From NCBI GenBank assembly GCA_035541265.1, contig DATKNQ010000246.1, positions 1 to 43,349 of the forward strand: 43,349 nt of DNA, written 5' to 3'. Positions 42,981 through 43,349 of the stretch are shown here, piece by piece (the first letter of the stretch is position 1; every line of letters starts with the position of its first letter). A model generated the notes under the pieces. It saw only the letters and a program-made list of their open reading frames with translations, was not told where the DNA came from and did no database searches. This stretch comes from Bog-159 sp035541265. Its GTDB lineage: Bacteria > Acidobacteriota > Terriglobia > Bryobacterales > Bryobacteraceae. Position numbers and translations under genes: made by a program.

Positions 42981-43076
42981 TCTCTCCTCCTTAGAACTTA
43001 TGCGGATCGATCTGATACCGCATCCTCGTCTAAGTGATCGGGAGTGACAGGGCGTTTCAACGAAACTGGGAATCGG

Positions 43077-43349
43077 TTATGCGAGGGCCTTCGCGACTGC
43101 ATTTCCGGCTACATCAGTGAGGCGGAAGTGACGTCCTTGAAACTTGAAGGTCAGCCGTTTGTGGTCTATACCCAGACATTGCAAGACAGTAGCCTGCAGG
43201 TCATGTACGGGCACCGGATCGGAGACGACGTTATAGCAGTAGTCGTCGGTCTCACCGATGGTGATGCCGCGCTTGATGCCGCCGCCCGCCATCCACACGG
43301 TGAAGCAACGCGGGTGGTGATCGCGTCCGTAATTTGCCGGCGTCAGCTC
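43077..43349 (-). CDS. DUF1501 domain-containing protein, C-terminal end only
   Basis: About 90 residues enter from the right edge: PANYGRDHHPRCFTVWMAGGGIKRG, then GETDDYCYNVVSDPVPVHDLQATVLQCLGIDH. These are the C-terminal signatures of DUF1501 proteins, a sulfatase-like alkaline-phosphatase superfamily common in Planctomycetes and Acidobacteria and usually paired with a DUF1549/1553 cytochrome-containing protein. Partner and N-terminus lie outside the window. It is the gene before neprosin in the same direction, 96 bp apart. Confidence 0.85.
   Translation of the reverse strand, partial: ELTPANYGRDHHPRCFTVWMAGGGIKRGITIGETDDYCYNVVSDPVPVHDLQATVLQCLGIDHKRLTFKFQGRHFRLTDVAGNAVAKALA

Overview
The window looks like chromosomal DNA of a soil Acidobacteriota bacterium of the Solibacter/Bryobacter type. 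This is inferred from gene content, not from any database search. The DNA is GC-rich and pairs ECF sigma factors with Ser/Thr protein kinases. It has a PadR regulator next to the remnant of an ABC permease, very long NHL-repeat proteins ending in ASH/choice-of-anchor-D domains, a bacterial neprosin, and a DUF1501 protein. No rRNA, tRNA or CRISPR array was seen.

Layout. 1-680: an IS701-like transposase running off the left edge, followed by about 500 bp of decayed, largely non-coding DNA. 1177-6569: tadA, divergent from a five-gene ABC exporter operon (two FtsX-type permeases, HlyD-type adaptor, ATPase, DUF4337 protein). 6660-7340: a padR gene with a recognisable promoter and operator, then a frameshifted, truncated permease remnant. 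7307-10624 (minus): OmpA-family protein, trehalose-6-phosphatase and class D-like sortase in one operon. 10711-15929 (plus): two small membrane proteins, a secreted M20 peptidase, a flavin disulfide reductase, a PduS-like Fe-S flavoprotein and a PduT-like BMC shell protein. 16007-20127: a small TIG-domain secreted protein, then (minus) an APC permease, an unknown polytopic protein with duplicated His/Asp motifs, and a TPR protein. 20163-21275: a DUF58 protein. 21411-26903 (minus): a tightly overlapping six-gene operon (mazG, GNAT, NSAR/OSBS, DMT transporter, MFS transporter, SDR).

26964-43349: a secreted/signalling region. It holds two ECF sigma/kinase pairs and two paralogous NHL-ASH proteins of about 1130 residues. 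One kinase is a periplasmic propeller-kinase fusion with an apparent frameshift; the other is a kinase-TPR protein. A neprosin-like peptidase and the end of a DUF1501 protein complete the region. The first NHL-ASH gene has an unusual leader: a good promoter followed by a strong intrinsic terminator 39 nt before the start codon, with an alternative pairing partner.

The items most worth following are the orphan PduS/PduT electron-transfer pair, the terminator-containing leader RNA at 30754-30850, the NSAR/GNAT/exporter operon, the OmpA-OtsB-sortase operon in an apparent diderm, the bacterial neprosin, and the unknown membrane protein at 17560-18732.
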